64,000 bases of DNA from an uncultured Lachnospiraceae bacterium (lineage in GTDB: Bacteria > Bacillota > Clostridia > Lachnospirales > Lachnospiraceae). The notes beneath the pieces were generated by a model, which saw nothing but the letters and a program-made list of their open reading frames with translations, had not been told where the DNA came from and ran no database searches. The DNA lies in assembly GCA_905199445.1 (NCBI GenBank), contig CAJKGK010000017.1, positions 7,572-71,571 on the forward strand, given 5' to 3'. Positions 16,456 through 25,650 of the stretch are shown one piece after another. Position 1 is the stretch's first letter, and every line of letters begins with the position of its first letter. The translations under genes and the position numbers were made by a program.

Positions 16456-19083
16456 ATGGCTAAGAAATGGGTTTATTTGTTTAGCGAAGGTAACGCAAGC
16501 ATGCGCGAGCTCCTTGGTGGTAAAGGTGCTAACCTCGCTGAAATGACAGGCCTTGGTCTTCCTGTTCCACAGGGCTTTACCATCACAACAGAGGCTTGTA
16601 CTCAGTACTATGAGGACGGTCGTGAAATTAATGACGAGATCCGCGGTCAGATCAACGAATACATCGGAAAGATGGAAGAAATTACAGGTAAAAAATTCGG
16701 TGATCACGAGAATCCGCTGCTTGTTTCCGTACGTTCCGGAGCAAGAGCTTCTATGCCTGGTATGATGGATACAATCCTGAATCTTGGTTTGAATGAAACA
16801 GTTGTTAACGTAATTGCTGAAAAATCCGGAAATCCACGTTGGGCATGGGATTGCTATAGAAGATTTATCCAGATGTATTCTGACGTTGTTATGGAAGTCG
16901 GCAAGAAATATTTCGAAGAGCTGATTGATGCCATGAAGGCTAAAAAAGGCGTTACATTCGATGTTGATCTGACAGCTGATGACTTAAAAGAACTGGCTTC
17001 TCAGTTTAAAGCAGAATATAAAGAAAAAATCGGTGCAGATTTCCCGGATGATCCAAAGGAACAGCTGATGGGTGCCATCAAAGCTGTATTCCGTTCCTGG
17101 GACAACCCTCGTGCTAATGTATACCGTCGTGACAACGATATCCCATATTCCTGGGGTACTGCTGTAAACGTACAGAGTATGGCTTTTGGTAACATGGGTG
17201 ATGACTGTGGTACAGGTGTTGCATTTACTCGTGACCCGGCTACAGGTGAAAAGAAACTCATGGGTGAATTCCTGATCAATGCACAGGGTGAAGACGTTGT
17301 TGCCGGTGTTCGTACACCGATGCCAATCGCAAAGATGGAACAGGAATTCCCAGAAGCATACGCTCAGTTCGTAGAAGTTTGCAAGACTCTGGAAGATCAC
17401 TACAGAGATATGCAGGATATGGAATTTACAGTTGAAAATAAGAAACTGTATATGCTTCAGACTCGTAACGGTAAGAGAACAGCTCAGGCTGCATTAAAGA
17501 TTGCCTGTGACCTTGTTGATGAAGGTATGAGAACAGAAGAAGAAGCTGTAGCTATGATCGATCCACGTAACCTGGATACACTTCTTCATCCTCAGTTTGA
17601 TACAGCTGCTCTTAAAGCTGCTACACCGATGGGTAAAGGCCTTGGTGCTTCTCCTGGAGCTGCTTGCGGTAAAGTTGTATTCACAGCAGAAGATGCTGTA
17701 GAATGGGCAGCAAAAGGTGAAAAAGTTGTTCTTGTTCGTCTTGAAACATCCCCTGAAGATATCACAGGTATGAAGGCTGCTCAGGGTATTCTGACAGTTC
17801 GTGGCGGTATGACATCTCATGCAGCCGTTGTTGCCCGTGGTATGGGATCCTGCTGTGTATCTGGATGCGGCGACATCACTATGGATGAAGCTAACAAGAA
17901 ATTCAAATTAGCAGGAAAAGAATTCCATGAAGGAGACTGGATTTCCATCGATGGTTCCACAGGTAACATCTATGATGGCCAGATTCCTACTGTTGATGCT
18001 CAGATCGCTGGAGAATTCGGAAGAATTATGGCATGGGCTGACAAATACAGAACACTGAAAGTTCGTACAAACGCTGATACACCTGCTGACGCTAAGAAGG
18101 CTCGTGAGTTGGGCGCTGAAGGTATCGGTCTTTGCCGTACAGAGCATATGTTCTTTGAAGGCAACAGAATCGACGCATTCCGCGAAATGATCTGCTCTGA
18201 AACCGTAGAAGAAAGAGAAGCAGCGCTTGAAAAGATCCTTCCTGAACAGCAGGGAGACTTTGAAAAATTATATGAAGCTCTGGAAGGCAACCCAGTTACA
18301 ATTCGTTTCCTGGATCCGCCACTTCATGAATTCGTTCCTACAGAAGAAGAAGATATTAAGAAACTGGCTGATGCTCAGGGCAAGACTGTTGAACAGATCA
18401 AAGCAATCATTGATTCTCTTCATGAATTCAACCCGATGATGGGTCATCGTGGATGCCGTCTTGCTGTAACATATCCAGAAATTGCAAAGATGCAGACAAG
18501 AGCTGTTATCCGTGCAGCAATCAACGTATCTAAGGCTCATCCGGACTGGAACCTTTGCCCGGAAATTATGATCCCATTAATCGGTGATATCAAAGAGCTG
18601 AAATATGTTAAGAAAGTTGTTGTTGAAACAGCTGACGCTGAAATCGCAGCAGCAGGCGTAGCTCTGAAGTACGAAGTTGGTACAATGATCGAAATCCCAA
18701 GAGCTGCGCTTACAGCTGATGACATTGCTAAAGAAGCTGACTTCTTCTGCTTTGGTACAAACGACCTGACACAGATGACATACGGCTTCTCCCGTGATGA
18801 TGCAGGCAAGTTCTTAAATGCTTACTATGATGCTAAAATCTTTGAAAACGATCCGTTTGCAAAGCTTGACCAGGTTGGTGTTGGTAAGTTAATGGAAACA
18901 GCAATCAAATTAGGAAAACCGGTTAATCCAAATCTTCACATTGGTATCTGTGGAGAGCATGGCGGTGACCCAAGCTCCGTAGAATTCTGCCATAAGATTG
19001 GCCTTGACTACGTATCCTGCTCACCATTCCGTGTTCCTATCGCCAGACTGGCCGCAGCTCAGGCAGCGATCAACAATAAATAA
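16456..19083 (+). CDS. ppdK: Pyruvate, phosphate dikinase
   Basis: 875 aa, full length. PPDK interconverts pyruvate + ATP + Pi and PEP + AMP + PPi; in anaerobes it often runs glycolytically to save ATP. The N-terminal ATP-grasp domain starts G-G-K-G-A-N-L-A-E-M. The swivelling domain carries the phosphorylated His455 in G-G-M-T-S-H-A-A-V-V-A. The C-terminal PEP-binding barrel has G-I-G-L-C-R-T-E-H-M-F, F-G-T-N-D-L-T-Q and G-I-C-G-E-H-G. A strong TAGGAGGA site precedes the ATG. Codon use is strikingly uniform, as in highly expressed genes. Confidence 0.98.
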   Translation: MAKKWVYLFSEGNASMRELLGGKGANLAEMTGLGLPVPQGFTITTEACTQYYEDGREINDEIRGQINEYIGKMEEITGKKFGDHENPLLVSVRSGARASMPGMMDTILNLGLNETVVNVIAEKSGNPRWAWDCYRRFIQMYSDVVMEVGKKYFEELIDAMKAKKGVTFDVDLTADDLKELASQFKAEYKEKIGADFPDDPKEQLMGAIKAVFRSWDNPRANVYRRDNDIPYSWGTAVNVQSMAFGNMGDDCGTGVAFTRDPATGEKKLMGEFLINAQGEDVVAGVRTPMPIAKMEQEFPEAYAQFVEVCKTLEDHYRDMQDMEFTVENKKLYMLQTRNGKRTAQAALKIACDLVDEGMRTEEEAVAMIDPRNLDTLLHPQFDTAALKAATPMGKGLGASPGAACGKVVFTAEDAVEWAAKGEKVVLVRLETSPEDITGMKAAQGILTVRGGMTSHAAVVARGMGSCCVSGCGDITMDEANKKFKLAGKEFHEGDWISIDGSTGNIYDGQIPTVDAQIAGEFGRIMAWADKYRTLKVRTNADTPADAKKARELGAEGIGLCRTEHMFFEGNRIDAFREMICSETVEEREAALEKILPEQQGDFEKLYEALEGNPVTIRFLDPPLHEFVPTEEEDIKKLADAQGKTVEQIKAIIDSLHEFNPMMGHRGCRLAVTYPEIAKMQTRAVIRAAINVSKAHPDWNLCPEIMIPLIGDIKELKYVKKVVVETADAEIAAAGVALKYEVGTMIEIPRAALTADDIAKEADFFCFGTNDLTQMTYGFSRDDAGKFLNAYYDAKIFENDPFAKLDQVGVGKLMETAIKLGKPVNPNLHIGICGEHGGDPSSVEFCHKIGLDYVSCSPFRVPIARLAAAQAAINNK

Positions 19084-19202
19084 TTTTGTCTGATTGTTTG
19101 TGTCACAGGGCAAAGGCTTTTATCCAGTTTCAGGGCAAAAGTTCCAGCCTGTGAAAAATCTAATTCACGTTTAATTATGTGAAAGTGTCCAAGCATAAGA
19201 AT

Positions 19203-19250
19203 AACCTTGGAGGACTGTAGAAATACAGTTCTTCAAGGTTTTTTGTTTTT
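19203..19250 (+). terminator. Terminator after ppdK
   Basis: A 16-bp stem (19203-19218 with 19225-19240, two G-U pairs) and a T-rich tail. The 120 bases before it contain a looser repeat TCACAGG/CCTGTGA (19102-19156); no gene is seen. Confidence 0.9.
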
Positions 19251-19271
19251 GGAATATGCTTTAACATCTAC

Positions 19272-19300
19272 ATGACAACTACATGGAGAGATGCTATAAT
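19272..19300 (+). promoter_or_regulatory. Promoter of the DUF4160-associated remnant
   Basis: ATGACA (19272-19277), 17 bp, TATAAT (19295-19300) with an extended TG motif. Confidence 0.6.
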
Positions 19301-19330
19301 ATGGCTAAAATAGAAATGAGGTGAAGTTAT

Positions 19331-19528
19331 ATGATGTATTCATATATGACTCTGGCAGATGAGACAGAAATCGTTCATTCTCAAATTATTGAGAAAGACG
19401 GAATGAAAAAGGTTATAGTAAACTTTGAACGTCCGACAGAAGATGGATTTGATTCTGCAAGATGTGAATTACCTGATTATAAATGGACAGAAAGACAAGG
19501 ATATTCTGACGAGGAAATGGCAATGTAA
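19331..19528 (+). pseudogene. Truncated small protein, partner of DUF4160 (toxin-antitoxin-like)
   Basis: 65 codons starting M-M-Y-S-Y-M-T-L-A-D-E-T-E-I, with a GAGGTGA ribosome site and a good promoter. Proteins with this start usually go on past D-E-E-M for another helix and precede a DUF4160 gene. Here the frame stops at 19528, exactly where the DUF4160 homology starts in another frame without its own N-terminus. I infer a deletion joining the two genes. It may still make a 65-aa peptide. Confidence 0.55.
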
Positions 19529-19786
19529 GTGGGTATACCGTATATTTCTGGTCTAATGAGAATGGTGAACCGATTCATGTTCATGTATCAAAGGGAAAGC
19601 CTACTCCTAATTGCAACTAAAATCTGGCTTACAAGGTCAGGAGGATGTATTTTGGCAAGTAATGGAAGTAAGATTTCAAATAAGGAATTAAATGAATTGA
19701 TGGAATTTATATCAGCACAGTTCTTCCTTATTTGTGCAAAATGGAAACAGGCATTTGTGACGGATGAGATAAAATTCTATTGTTAG
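19525..19786 (+). pseudogene. DUF4160 gene remnant, frameshifted
   Basis: Reading from 19528 gives S-G-Y-T-V-Y-F-W-S-N-E-N-G-E-P-I-H-V-H-V, the core of DUF4160 with its H-V-H-V motif, up to ...K-P-T-P-N. The homology then continues in another frame as A-T-K-I-W-L-T-R-S-G-G-C-I-L and on to F-V-T-D-E-I-K-F-Y-C, the family's C-terminal end. The gene therefore lacks its start and carries one frameshift near 19610. DUF4160 proteins are usually paired with a small DNA-binding or antitoxin-like partner. Confidence 0.7.
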
Positions 19787-19872
19787 GAATTACCTTGTTT
19801 TAAGGGTTTTTAGAGGTGTTGATTTACACATAAAATTCGTATTTTATGAGGAACAAAACAAGAAAATAAGGT

Positions 19873-20040
19873 ATGCAAACAATAAGATATATAAACTATG
19901 GCAGAAGTATTATTCACTTATTTACAAAGGATAATATCAAAGAGCAATCTAAAGTAGTAATTAAGGATAGCAGAGAATATCAAGAGGATAGAAACTTTGC
20001 CCCCAAACAGGATAAACGTTATCCGCAAGGCCTGAAATAA
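19873..20040 (+). CDS. Small ORF of unknown function
   Basis: 55 codons, M-Q-T-I-R-Y-I-N-Y-G-R-S-I-I to ...R-Y-P-Q-G-L-K, ending 11 bp before a strong terminator. The protein is basic and polar. AAGG lies close to the ATG but the ribosome site is weak. It could be a real small gene or the tail of a decayed one in this remnant-rich stretch. I do not recognise it. Confidence 0.3.
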   Translation: MQTIRYINYGRSIIHLFTKDNIKEQSKVVIKDSREYQEDRNFAPKQDKRYPQGLK

Positions 20041-20051
20041 AAAAATAAGAT

Positions 20052-20096
20052 AAGCCTTGGAGTTACAGATAAATTCTGTAATTCCAGGGCTTTTTT
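20052..20096 (+). terminator. Intrinsic terminator
   Basis: The stem AAGCCTTGGAGTTACAG (20052-20068) with CTGTAATTCCAGGGCTT (20076-20092) is followed by T residues. Between here and 20260 I see no gene, only a short palindrome ACCgCCTGC/GCAGGtaGGT near 20167-20187. Confidence 0.88.
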
Positions 20097-20260
20097 GACT
20101 GCTCGGGCAAAGCCCTGTTTACCATTATGGAGTATTTCGCTGATCTGAAAAACGAAACTTTAGGAACCGCCTGCTATGCAGGTAGGTTAGGAATGCTTTA
20201 GCTTAGAGAAAAGAATGTTTATTACGGTATAGTCATGCCAGATCGATTGCACCATACATT

Positions 20261-21835
20261 CTAATTGTTTAAGCACCATGACGGATTTTTGTCAATGGAA
20301 TCATAAAAAGTCAGTATATCGTCAATTACCCGCTGCAGATCAATGATATGTCCGATAATGACCGCATTTTTGTTCTGCAGTTTTTTTATTCCCGGCAGAG
20401 CATCTGTGGGCCATTTAAAGGTATCCTGAGCAACAGGAAGACATTTTATACCCCACTGAAAGGCATAGGAGATTTCTTTATAAACCCAGTCATTTTCACT
20501 GGTACACCGATCAAGACAGCCTGGCGTCAAAAGGGACAGAAAAACAGAGGAACATTCAATGCCCTTTTTTATTTTTTGAGGAAATTCCTCACCATAAGAA
20601 ATATCATTCAGGTCAAGAAACACCTTTTTTCCTTTTTCCTGGAGCAGATGACTGATCAATAGGGCCAGATAAATACCGCCATTTTCTCTGCGGTAGCTGA
20701 TAAAAAAATCATAGCGATCGTTGGGAGAAATGGCTGCCGAATTTTTATAGGTTTCCATTTGATTACTGTACGTATCCAGGCCAAAGACTTTGCAGGCGAT
20801 ATATTGAGTAAAAAGCTGGTTGATATATGGCACGGTTGTATAAGGCTTTATTGGCTGGCCCACGTTATCCAGCATTTCGGACAATAAATTTTTTCTGTAC
20901 ATATCCGTGTGGTAATTTCCACTTTCAAGTTCATAACGGATATATTCACATTGAAGTTCAAGACTGTAATCATATAAATATAGTGTCAGATAGTGGCGAA
21001 ATATATTATCCTTAAACAGACGCTGAAGAAAATCCAGATTTTTGGAGCCTTGCGGTCCGGATTCTTCCAAAGCGGCTTTGCGACAGCCTAAAATGACAAA
21101 ACCATGTTTTTCTTTTTCTGCCATCCATGTATAGTAGTTGTAAGGCGAAGGATAGGCAAAGAGGGGCTCAATGGGATGAACATTCGGCGTGTAATTAAGA
21201 CAGAGCTTTTTTAAATAATCTGTTTTGTCAATATGTGACCAGTCGTTTAAGAGTACATAGGTTACGGATGCAGCATGACTATGGATTCCGTAAATGTCTA
21301 TTCGAGCCAGAAACGGTGCAAGGCTGTTAATTAAGTTCTGCAAAAGCTTTTTAAGGGAAGTTTGAATTGTGATGATTTGGGTTTTGCTTTTTTTATGGGA
21401 ATAGGAAATCGGTGTGCGGCGTTTAAGATCCAACAAAGCTTTTTTGAAAAAAAGCAGCTCATTGGCTGAATACTGATCCGTAAAAATTTGCAAAGTAAAA
21501 AACGCACATCCGGATTTAAACAGCCATAGTTTAATATTCTGGATTTGAAATGTAAAGGGAGTGGGCGTAGTGTGGAGCCGGTATTTTGTATTTCTGTTGG
21601 AAGACAGCCCCGCTGTTTGATAGCCTTTATCTTTGAGTTTATAGGTTTTTACAATTCTAAGATCAGGATTTTGGAACATACGTTGTCCGTCCAAATTCCA
21701 TAGATCTGTTTGTTTCAGATCTGCCTGGAATAAATCCGAAAAATTTTCAAAATCATAGTGCTCTGCGGCTGTGTAGCAGTCCGAGTTATATAAAAACGGT
21801 ATAATAATTGTTGTGTAAAATGTTTCCATAGTCAA
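20261..21835 (-). CDS. TIR-domain protein with novel N-terminal region (candidate NADase effector)
   Basis: 524 aa. The C-terminal third (about 374-500) is a TIR domain: Y-D-F-F-I-S-Y-R-R starts strand A, V-F-L-D-L-N-D-I-S-Y-G follows, and N-D-W-V-Y-K-E-I-S-Y-A-F places Glu454 where SARM1 has its catalytic glutamate (D-W-V-H-K-E-I). This predicts NAD+ cleavage or signalling-nucleotide synthesis. Residues 1-370 match no domain I can name; about 95-140 looks like paired beta strands (I-K-L-W-L-F-K-S-G). No signal peptide or TM segment. AAAGGAG favours TTG 21835 (9 nt) over ATG 21829 (15 nt). It is divergent from two membrane-protein genes 155 bp away, a layout typical of defence modules (inference). 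Confidence 0.8.
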   Translation of the reverse strand: MTMETFYTTIIIPFLYNSDCYTAAEHYDFENFSDLFQADLKQTDLWNLDGQRMFQNPDLRIVKTYKLKDKGYQTAGLSSNRNTKYRLHTTPTPFTFQIQNIKLWLFKSGCAFFTLQIFTDQYSANELLFFKKALLDLKRRTPISYSHKKSKTQIITIQTSLKKLLQNLINSLAPFLARIDIYGIHSHAASVTYVLLNDWSHIDKTDYLKKLCLNYTPNVHPIEPLFAYPSPYNYYTWMAEKEKHGFVILGCRKAALEESGPQGSKNLDFLQRLFKDNIFRHYLTLYLYDYSLELQCEYIRYELESGNYHTDMYRKNLLSEMLDNVGQPIKPYTTVPYINQLFTQYIACKVFGLDTYSNQMETYKNSAAISPNDRYDFFISYRRENGGIYLALLISHLLQEKGKKVFLDLNDISYGEEFPQKIKKGIECSSVFLSLLTPGCLDRCTSENDWVYKEISYAFQWGIKCLPVAQDTFKWPTDALPGIKKLQNKNAVIIGHIIDLQRVIDDILTFYDSIDKNPSWCLNN

Positions 21836-21990
21836 TTTTGAGGTCTCCTTTATTTTTTAGATTTCAGATGTTGAAAAATAGTGATTATTTACAAATTCAA
21901 TATAGATAATTTCAGTATACAAAATTGGCTTGAAAAAAGAAACCGATAATTATAAAATTTAATTAGTAATTTGGATTGGATGGAGCAGAT

Positions 21991-23955
21991 ATGTACAGAG
22001 ACACAGCAAGTTTTAAAAGCAGTACGATCATTATCCTGGGGGCAGTAAAAAGGATGCTTTGGGTTAGTTTTATTATTATCCTGCTTATATTTTTTTCCGA
22101 GTATGCAATAGAAGTTACTGCAGGGATATGGGCCATGGATTTAAAGGCGTGGTGGTATGATTTTATCTTTTATAAAAAAATAAACTGGGTACTGGCAACT
22201 TCGCTATATATAACAGTGATCATGGCAGCCTGGACTTTGGGAAAGTCCCTAAAAGGGCCTGGAACTGGCTGGCCGGGCCAGATCATACGGATTGTTTTGG
22301 TGCAGACAGTCAGCCATATTTTATACTGGAAATACTTGATTCGGGTTTGTTTTGATGACAATGGTTTGTGGGGACTCGAGTGGTCTTACACAGATCTTTA
22401 CGGTTCCATTGAAAATGCCGAATGGATTTCCTGCGGAGTGATTTTGAGTATGATGCTGATAGGAACCATGTTTACGAAGATGGATATTTTCATTAAAGAT
22501 CATACAAAGAAACATATAATGCGAAAGCTTCTGGATGAAAAAGATGAATGGACACAAAATCTGGATGAAGTTTTTACTTTATTTTTGGTATGGCCGGGAA
22601 TGCCTCTAATCAGTGATATTTCAGGATGGTTTGTTTTGGGCTTACTGGGAATTTTTGAAGGGATTTTTATTTTTCGGTGGTTTCATAAAAAAAGGCGGTT
22701 TTGTGAAAGACTTTTGTCTTATTACAAACAAGGCCAGGATCCCAATCATATGACGGTGGCTGCCTGTGAGTTGGGAAACAGCGATTGGTCTTTTGTTTCA
22801 GACATACTTTTGGAACATTCAGTGTACTTGAATTTGGTTGAACGTAATCATATTTTGATCCTTCCTGAAATTTTTAATTTAGAAAATATGTATGACCAGG
22901 TATGTCATAGAGATGTTGTTCTGGATATTTATAAAGAAAAAAAAGCAGCGTCTGCTTTATCCGAAAAAAATGGGAAAATATATGGGGATCAAAACAAAGA
23001 AATCTATGGAAATCAAGATCAAAACGTTGTTTTTAGGATAGCCTATTGCAGCGAGGCAGATTGGCTGTCTTTTTTGAAACCCGGTTATGACTGGGTATTT
23101 ACGGATTGGGGGCTGTTATTTCAGAAACTTGTGGATATTAAAGCCATGATTTCTTATAAAAAAGAACAGTATAAAATCATCGCTCAATTAAAGTTAGATG
23201 CAGGAAATGGGGACAATCCGATTTTGGATGAATTAAGGCTGTTTAAAAATTATTATATGAAAAGTGATAATCTATTTTCTGTTTTTGACTATTCTATAAA
23301 GTGGGCAGAGATTATTAATTATTTTTATACCCTGATATTGATTGCTTTATTGGATATAGATTTAAATAAAATGACAGGAGATTTCCGGGCGTATGTTACG
23401 TATGCTGATTTTGGAAAATGGCGAAACCTGAGAACACATATTCTTGGAAGAAAAAATATTGGGAAATATATAAAGTCATGCGAGAAAACGGAAACTTTAG
23501 AAAAACTGAATCTATATAAAAAACTGTTAAACCGTTGGATTACGGATTCTCATGTTATGGAATGCTATAATACACTGTGGCTGAGTATATCCGGGCAGGA
23601 AAATTGTTTTGACTGGAAACATCATCGATATACCAATGCAGACTTACTGGACCGGATGGTCAGAATAAGAAATTATACGAGAGGACATGGCGTGTATACG
23701 TTTGAAGTCAGTGGAGATATAAATACAGCGTTGGTGACGATCCTTGTTTATCTGGTTAGTGAACTGGTGAACTCCGGTCTTCTAAAAACAGATATGCACA
23801 ATTTGGAAAATAATGGATGGCTGGCTGTATCTGGTGGTGATCGCTATTTTTGCTATACAGTGGAGACCTGTCACAGGGAAGTTGAATATTATTGCTTCCA
23901 GAAAGGGATAACTTTAAGAATTCCGGAGGGGGTAAGCGATGAAAAACTGGAATAA
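21991..23955 (+). CDS. Multi-pass membrane protein with C-terminal HEPN-like R-N-x4-H motif (A)
   Basis: 654 aa from ATG 21991 (GGAG five bases upstream); an in-frame TTG at 21976 is less likely. Five or six hydrophobic helices lie at about 20-40, 66-83, 97-116, 145-162, 193-207 and 212-231. The remaining ~420 residues should be cytoplasmic. Near the end is I-R-N-Y-T-R-G-H-G: Arg560, Asn561, His566, the R-N-x4-H arrangement of HEPN RNases. A short repeat I-Y-G-D-Q-N-K-E / I-Y-G-N-Q-D-Q-N lies at about 330-345. It overlaps the next gene by 17 bp and is divergent from the TIR gene. It shares L-P-E-I, an F-D-Y helix and the R-N-x4-H-G block with its partner, so the two look like diverged paralogues. 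No known family is recognised. Confidence 0.8.
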   Translation: MYRDTASFKSSTIIILGAVKRMLWVSFIIILLIFFSEYAIEVTAGIWAMDLKAWWYDFIFYKKINWVLATSLYITVIMAAWTLGKSLKGPGTGWPGQIIRIVLVQTVSHILYWKYLIRVCFDDNGLWGLEWSYTDLYGSIENAEWISCGVILSMMLIGTMFTKMDIFIKDHTKKHIMRKLLDEKDEWTQNLDEVFTLFLVWPGMPLISDISGWFVLGLLGIFEGIFIFRWFHKKRRFCERLLSYYKQGQDPNHMTVAACELGNSDWSFVSDILLEHSVYLNLVERNHILILPEIFNLENMYDQVCHRDVVLDIYKEKKAASALSEKNGKIYGDQNKEIYGNQDQNVVFRIAYCSEADWLSFLKPGYDWVFTDWGLLFQKLVDIKAMISYKKEQYKIIAQLKLDAGNGDNPILDELRLFKNYYMKSDNLFSVFDYSIKWAEIINYFYTLILIALLDIDLNKMTGDFRAYVTYADFGKWRNLRTHILGRKNIGKYIKSCEKTETLEKLNLYKKLLNRWITDSHVMECYNTLWLSISGQENCFDWKHHRYTNADLLDRMVRIRNYTRGHGVYTFEVSGDINTALVTILVYLVSELVNSGLLKTDMHNLENNGWLAVSGGDRYFCYTVETCHREVEYYCFQKGITLRIPEGVSDEKLE

Positions 23956-25573
23956 TCAAAGACGGTCAGCTACATACTGGATTTTTGTAATTATGCTTCT
24001 GGCAACCGGGATTAATGTGAATACGGTGCTTACGTCGAAGGCGTTTCGCAATGCAGAAATTCTGATCAGGCAGGGATTTAAGTCTATGTCTATACCTTCC
24101 AGTCCTGTGACTGCACCAGCTGTATGTATGCTTTTTTTTATTTCGGCGGGGGCCTTTGGGGTTTATGTTATCAATATATTGATTTCTAAAGCTGACGCCA
24201 GGGGAAGAAAAAAGGAAACAGATTTGTTTGAATTTATGGGGAGAAAAGAATGGATTGCGGACTGTATTGTAGGGCTTGCCCTGGAAACAGTCGCAGTATG
24301 GGGATATGTTCAGATTATTGTTTTCTTCAGAAATTTATCCAGTGGCGTTCTTGGCTATACAATACTATTGATTGTGGGCAGTGTGGGTTACTGGAATTGT
24401 ATAATGCCTGTATATACATATAAAAAAATGCTTGGAGGGTTGAAAAAAGCAGGAACCGAGCTGGATTCCTTCTGGTATGTGATTACCAACAGTCCATGCA
24501 GAATATCTTCATTTGCAGTCCTGCCTGGAAAGAATCAAAGCCGTATTTGGGCAGTTGACAGCTGTGACCTTGAAAAACTAAACAAAAGATGGGCGCATTC
24601 CATAAGCGTTGAGGATTTTTCAAAATGCCTGATTCTTTTTGAATCCGGTACTTTGGTTTTGCCAGAGATTGCTGAGCAAATCCGCCATGCAGCACTGATT
24701 CCGCATATGCGTGTAAAGGTATTTGAAACGGATGGTCCCGAGCCTGGCGCTGGGACAGATCTTGAAAAAATATTTACAAAAGCTCAGGAGTTGATTTATT
24801 TTGATCAAAGCCGTTATAAGGGGAATCCTCTCAATGATATTGAACATCCGGAGTTAAAAAAGGCTTATTTAAATCTGGGCAGGGGTGTGGGGCTTTGTTT
24901 TGATTTTATGAATATTTGTATTCATCAGCTGGAATTACTGCCGTCCATATACGCATTATTTGATTATATGGATCTTCAGTACAGACTTTGTCTTTCTTTT
25001 ATTGCTGGACAGAATACGGCATGGTTTGAAGAACACGGAGGAAAACTGGGGAACATAGGTGCCATGTTTGCTTTACTTGAGCATCATTCCCATTTTTTGG
25101 ATAAAGGCGTCCGATTTAAGCCTGAAGAAATTTTTTCAGGCTTTCAGATGGCGCTTATAGAAAGGTACTTGAAAAATTACAGGAGACCTTCAACCTATGG
25201 TTACATGGAAATAATGGATTTGAGCCGATGGATGAGAAATGGATTAAGAGGACATGGCACGTTTCTCCCAAAGGATGCGATGAATCTGTATAAGATTATT
25301 ATGAAACTGGCTCTGCTTACGGGAAGAATTTTGCAAACAGATAAAATTTCTCTGAGAATGGGGCAGCATCCTGTATGGAAAGGAGAAGAATTTGTGGAAA
25401 TTTACGGAAGTTATGGCGGGCTTAAAGAAATCCGACTTAGTCCATTTTTAATTGGAAGGGCAAAAAACGGACAGATTTTGGTATTCAATAACTGGTTTAA
25501 AAACAGTTTTGAGTATATTAATTATCTGGATGGAAACATTATACGGCCTCATTATACGCAGATTGAAAAGTGA
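23939..25573 (+). CDS. Multi-pass membrane protein with C-terminal HEPN-like R-N-x4-H motif (B)
   Basis: 544 aa. The start overlaps the end of protein A by 17 bp with GGAGGGGG just upstream, implying coupled translation and fixed stoichiometry. Four hydrophobic helices lie at about 12-31, 58-83, 106-130 and 137-160; the rest should be cytoplasmic. W-M-R-N-G-L-R-G-H-G gives Arg433, Asn434 and His439, again R-N-x4-H. After it comes L-S-P-F-L-I-G-R..G-Q-I-L-V-F-N-N, then Y-I-N-Y-L-D-G-N, a C-terminal beta module that I have seen following R-N-x4-G-H-G segments in other bacterial proteins (recollection). Protein A lacks this last module. Proposed role: partner or effector in the TIR locus. Confidence 0.8.
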   Translation: MKNWNNQRRSATYWIFVIMLLATGINVNTVLTSKAFRNAEILIRQGFKSMSIPSSPVTAPAVCMLFFISAGAFGVYVINILISKADARGRKKETDLFEFMGRKEWIADCIVGLALETVAVWGYVQIIVFFRNLSSGVLGYTILLIVGSVGYWNCIMPVYTYKKMLGGLKKAGTELDSFWYVITNSPCRISSFAVLPGKNQSRIWAVDSCDLEKLNKRWAHSISVEDFSKCLILFESGTLVLPEIAEQIRHAALIPHMRVKVFETDGPEPGAGTDLEKIFTKAQELIYFDQSRYKGNPLNDIEHPELKKAYLNLGRGVGLCFDFMNICIHQLELLPSIYALFDYMDLQYRLCLSFIAGQNTAWFEEHGGKLGNIGAMFALLEHHSHFLDKGVRFKPEEIFSGFQMALIERYLKNYRRPSTYGYMEIMDLSRWMRNGLRGHGTFLPKDAMNLYKIIMKLALLTGRILQTDKISLRMGQHPVWKGEEFVEIYGSYGGLKEIRLSPFLIGRAKNGQILVFNNWFKNSFEYINYLDGNIIRPHYTQIEK

Positions 25574-25650
25574 ATGTTTTGAGGTTGAATTGTAACAAAT
25601 AGGGCAGTCGATGGGCTGCCTTCTCTATTGCAGAATGTGAGGATATGTAA

